A DNA stretch of 32,930 nt from JBBDJB01 sp040880125 (GTDB taxonomy: Bacteria > Planctomycetota > Planctomycetia > Pirellulales > JBBDJB01). The DNA lies in NCBI GenBank assembly GCA_040880125.1, contig JBBDJB010000022.1:1-32930 (forward strand), in the 5' to 3' direction. Position 1 is the first letter of the stretch. Each line of letters begins with the position of its first letter. The translations under genes were made by a program, and so were the position numbers. Below the pieces are notes generated by a model that searched no databases, was not told the origin of the DNA, and saw only the letters and a list, made by a program, of their open reading frames with translations. Shown in pieces: positions 30,553 to 32,930 of this stretch.

Positions 30553-32646
30553 CTACTGCCGGTCGTCGGCCGTAGGCGCTTGAAAGAACCTCGCTTCGAG
30601 CTGGGCGATTCCCTGGCGGACGTAGTGGTCGACCAGTTCCTTGCGCATCGGCCAGGGGGCGATCTGCCCGGTCTGCCAGCGATCGAACAGCTCCTGGTGC
30701 CGCTGCCGGTATCGCTGAACCGACTCGATACCCTCGGGCGAGTAGCCGGCCTGTGGCAATTGTTCGGCCGGCCCGGCGACGATTGCCTCGTGGGCGAGTC
30801 GAAAGCCCCGGCTGGCGCCCCGGGCCACCTCGTCGAGTGTTTCGACGACGGCCGCCGCCTTGGCCGCCGCCACCAGGTCCGTCTGCTCGTCGACGCCCGC
30901 CGCGGAGGCCAGGGCTCGGGCTAAGATCGGGTTCCCGCTGGCCGCCTGGGCCAGCTTCGACCGCAGCGACTGGAAGAGGTCCTGCGACGGCTTCAGATCC
31001 GCGTCGATTAGCCGATGGCTGAAGTGATCGTAGATCACCTGCTCGATGTGCCGCCCTGGCTCGTACATGGGATCGCGCCGGGCGACGATCCGCATCCGCG
31101 GCGAGTACAGGGCCCCGGTCGGCGAAATGAAGTCCCGCCCGAAGGAGAGTCCCAGTTCGGCGAGGTTTGCCACCGTCTTGCCGCCGGCCGGCCCCTCGGG
31201 AATCGGGAAGTAATCAGATCGCTCCAATCCGGTCTCTTGAGCGCACAACAGCAGCAGGCCGGCGCAATACGTGTGGATCTCCGCATCGTCCAGTGGCTGA
31301 CCTCGTAGCGCCTCGACCCGATCGGTGCGGAAGTTCAGATCGAACTGGGTGGGGTTGTCGGACACGGTGCGCGCAATATCGGCCATCACGGTGGCTGCCG
31401 CGGGGTCTTCATGCCGCAGCACGACATAATCGAGCGTCCGCTGCACGAAAACGTCGACATTGGTGACCTGCATCTGTTTGCCGAGTTCCGGCAGGTCGAC
31501 CAGCACCACGCGGCGTAGGCCGTCGCTGTCCGTGACGTCAGTGATCACGCCGACGTGCGTAAACAACCCCGGCGATAGATCCGTAAAAAGGTTGTACGGC
31601 GAGGGGTTCCGCATCAGCAGCCAGTCGCCGGACTGCACTTCGGAACCGGCCAAAGTATACGTGTCGCCGGTGATGCCGCTCTCCACGCGCGATTGCAGCC
31701 ACCGTAGCAACTCTTCGCGCTGGACGGCACTGGCGGCGTCGAGCCCCGCGGAGTTGATGTCTGTCAGTTCCTCTCGCAGCTTCCGGGCCGTGATAGGCGG
31801 CTCGCCGAGTGTCGGATCCTGGCCCGGTCGCGAGTCCTGCGGGAGGCCCACCCGGCGAATCGTCTCAGCCGCTTTAAGCACCAGCTCCGGCGGCGTCGCG
31901 GGATCGCTGACAAACTCCGCCAACAGCGAAAGCAGATCCATCTGCCCGGTGACGGCGATCAGCTCGAGCAGTTGCCCCTTGGTGGCTGGAGTGGCGGGCT
32001 TGGCGCCAGTCTCGTTGTCCGGCGGCGGGTCGAAAAGTGCCTCGGCCATCACCACGGCGCCGATCGAACTGCCGTGGCGGATCAGCATCGCGACCAGGCG
32101 GTCGCGCGAAGCTGGATGCGGCGCCGTGGCGAAGGCCGCTTCATACAGCCCGTCGAAAAGCAGGTACCGCTTTCGGCCGGAAAGGTCGGTCAGCTCCGAG
32201 GTGACCGCCAGAAAGTTCCGCAGCGCACTTCGCCGCGCATCGCCGGGTGGTAATTCGATCATTCGCGTGCGAATGGCCAGCGTGGAGTCGAGCATCTCGT
32301 CGACCTGCCGCTTGGCGGCCACCATTCGCTCGGCCGCCTGCACAAACTCATCCGGCTGACTCAGTCCGGCGTAGGCGATTTCTCCGGCGAGCCACGTTTC
32401 CAGCGCTCGGGCCGCCCGGCGCACCGCTTCGGTCGCCTCGGGCGTGAAGTCGCGAGGCTCCCGGGGCAGGGCGGTCTCTAGATCGCGCAGTTCGGTAACC
32501 GTGGCGGGCTCATCCTGCCGCGATTCTTGCAGCCGCTGCCGCAGACGCTCCAGCGGGCGCTCCAGCGGGCGGCGCGGCCGCTGCGCCTCGGCGGCAACGG
32601 ACAGCATCAGAATCAGCACCGCCGCTAGCGTTGCCCGCAGATGCAT
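30553..32646 (-). CDS. Secreted protein with permuted papain-like (YiiX/NlpC-type) domain
   Basis: This 697-residue protein has a signal peptide (MHLRATLAAVLILMLSVAAEA) and so is exported. Residues about 25-320 are helical and charged with no recognised domain. Residues about 335-490 resemble circularly permuted NlpC/P60-type hydrolases such as YiiX: GDWLLMRNPSPYNLF, then FTHVGVITD with H364, LDYVVLRHEDP, and HTYCAGLLLLCA with C461. In this group the His comes before the Cys, and both are present. The C-terminal part (about 500-697) is helical with KTVANLAELGLSFG and a long Ala-rich region. The likely activity is on an amide or ester bond in the cell envelope, but the substrate is unknown. 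The start at ATG 32646 fits the signal peptide. No partner gene is in view. Confidence 0.8.
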   Translation of the reverse strand: MHLRATLAAVLILMLSVAAEAQRPRRPLERPLERLRQRLQESRQDEPATVTELRDLETALPREPRDFTPEATEAVRRAARALETWLAGEIAYAGLSQPDEFVQAAERMVAAKRQVDEMLDSTLAIRTRMIELPPGDARRSALRNFLAVTSELTDLSGRKRYLLFDGLYEAAFATAPHPASRDRLVAMLIRHGSSIGAVVMAEALFDPPPDNETGAKPATPATKGQLLELIAVTGQMDLLSLLAEFVSDPATPPELVLKAAETIRRVGLPQDSRPGQDPTLGEPPITARKLREELTDINSAGLDAASAVQREELLRWLQSRVESGITGDTYTLAGSEVQSGDWLLMRNPSPYNLFTDLSPGLFTHVGVITDVTDSDGLRRVVLVDLPELGKQMQVTNVDVFVQRTLDYVVLRHEDPAAATVMADIARTVSDNPTQFDLNFRTDRVEALRGQPLDDAEIHTYCAGLLLLCAQETGLERSDYFPIPEGPAGGKTVANLAELGLSFGRDFISPTGALYSPRMRIVARRDPMYEPGRHIEQVIYDHFSHRLIDADLKPSQDLFQSLRSKLAQAASGNPILARALASAAGVDEQTDLVAAAKAAAVVETLDEVARGASRGFRLAHEAIVAGPAEQLPQAGYSPEGIESVQRYRQRHQELFDRWQTGQIAPWPMRKELVDHYVRQGIAQLEARFFQAPTADDRQ

Positions 32647-32930
32647 CGCATATCCGAGGTTAGAGCCGGGAATGGTCGACGCGCGGCGACGATCGCAGCA
32701 CGCGGTTGACGAAGAACGCGGCCATGGGGCGGTCTGTATACTTGCCGCTCGGCAGGCGGGATCTCGGACCGCATTAACAACCTATACCGCCCATTCTCGC
32801 GATTTTCCACCGCCATTGGCTGAATGCGGTCGATTTTGCGGAAAATGCCGCCCGATTAGCCGCCTTTCGGCCGCTGGGAGAGCGACTGTCTTTCGAATCA
32901 AGTAGGAACGATAGCAGTTTTCCAAGGAGT
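32647..32930. other. 284-bp upstream region at the window edge
   Basis: I see no gene or clear promoter here. TTTTCC and GGAAAA arms (about 32803-32846) could form a weak long-range hairpin. Confidence 0.4.

Noticed and set aside
32444..32905. 153-codon plus-strand frame at the right edge
   Set aside because: It is antisense to the signal peptide region of the secreted hydrolase and is Ser/Arg-rich without motifs.

Overview
The window looks like chromosomal DNA of a planctomycete, probably of the Pirellulales type. It is GC-rich, its genes are loosely packed in both orientations, and its intergenic regions carry several families of short palindromes. The genes fit this: a DUF5077/DUF3472 secreted protein, small planctomycete-type lipoproteins and zinc-ribbon membrane proteins, and a split feoA-feoA-feoB operon. 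No rRNA, tRNA, CRISPR array, prophage or complete transposon was seen. The taxonomic call is inference; no marker gene was searched.

Region 1 (1-12.8 kb) is rich in repeats. A DUF559 (Vsr-like) endonuclease gene sits between two copies of a CCCTCTCC-type palindrome, and three copies of a longer composite element of about 190-220 bp lie at 48-237, 1731-1942 and 4870-5091. Its genes encode a TYW1-like radical SAM enzyme, a class I aminotransferase (aspartate/LL-diaminopimelate type), a secreted DUF3472 protein, bifunctional proline dehydrogenase/P5C dehydrogenase (PutA without a DNA-binding domain), a sigma-54 response regulator, a divergent NarL-type response regulator, and XerC with an 81-residue partner gene.

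Region 2 (12.8-21.5 kb) holds a CsgG/PelC-like lipoprotein, a BshB1-type PIG-L deacetylase divergent from a tiny lipoprotein, an intergenic unit that looks like a small RNA (promoter, UUCG hairpin, terminator), an M32 carboxypeptidase, a zinc-ribbon membrane protein, an unrecognised 366-residue protein and a FAAH-like amidase.

Region 3 (21.5-24.8 kb) is a ferrous-iron uptake operon: feoA, feoA, feoB and a Cys-rich FeoB-associated membrane protein, behind a good sigma-70 promoter with a Fur-like box just downstream.

Region 4 (24.8-32.9 kb) holds a pseudo-receiver/coiled-coil protein, a UDP-sugar dehydrogenase, a large acyl-CoA dehydrogenase followed by ispD, and a secreted protein with a permuted papain-like (YiiX/NlpC-type) domain. 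Apart from the feo operon these genes do not form one pathway.

The best candidate for something undescribed is the repeat system of region 1. The palindrome has two competing 5' arms and one 3' arm, it caps both ends of a longer element that carries a promoter-like core, and one copy of that element drives a nuclease gene whose ribosome binding site lies inside the palindrome.
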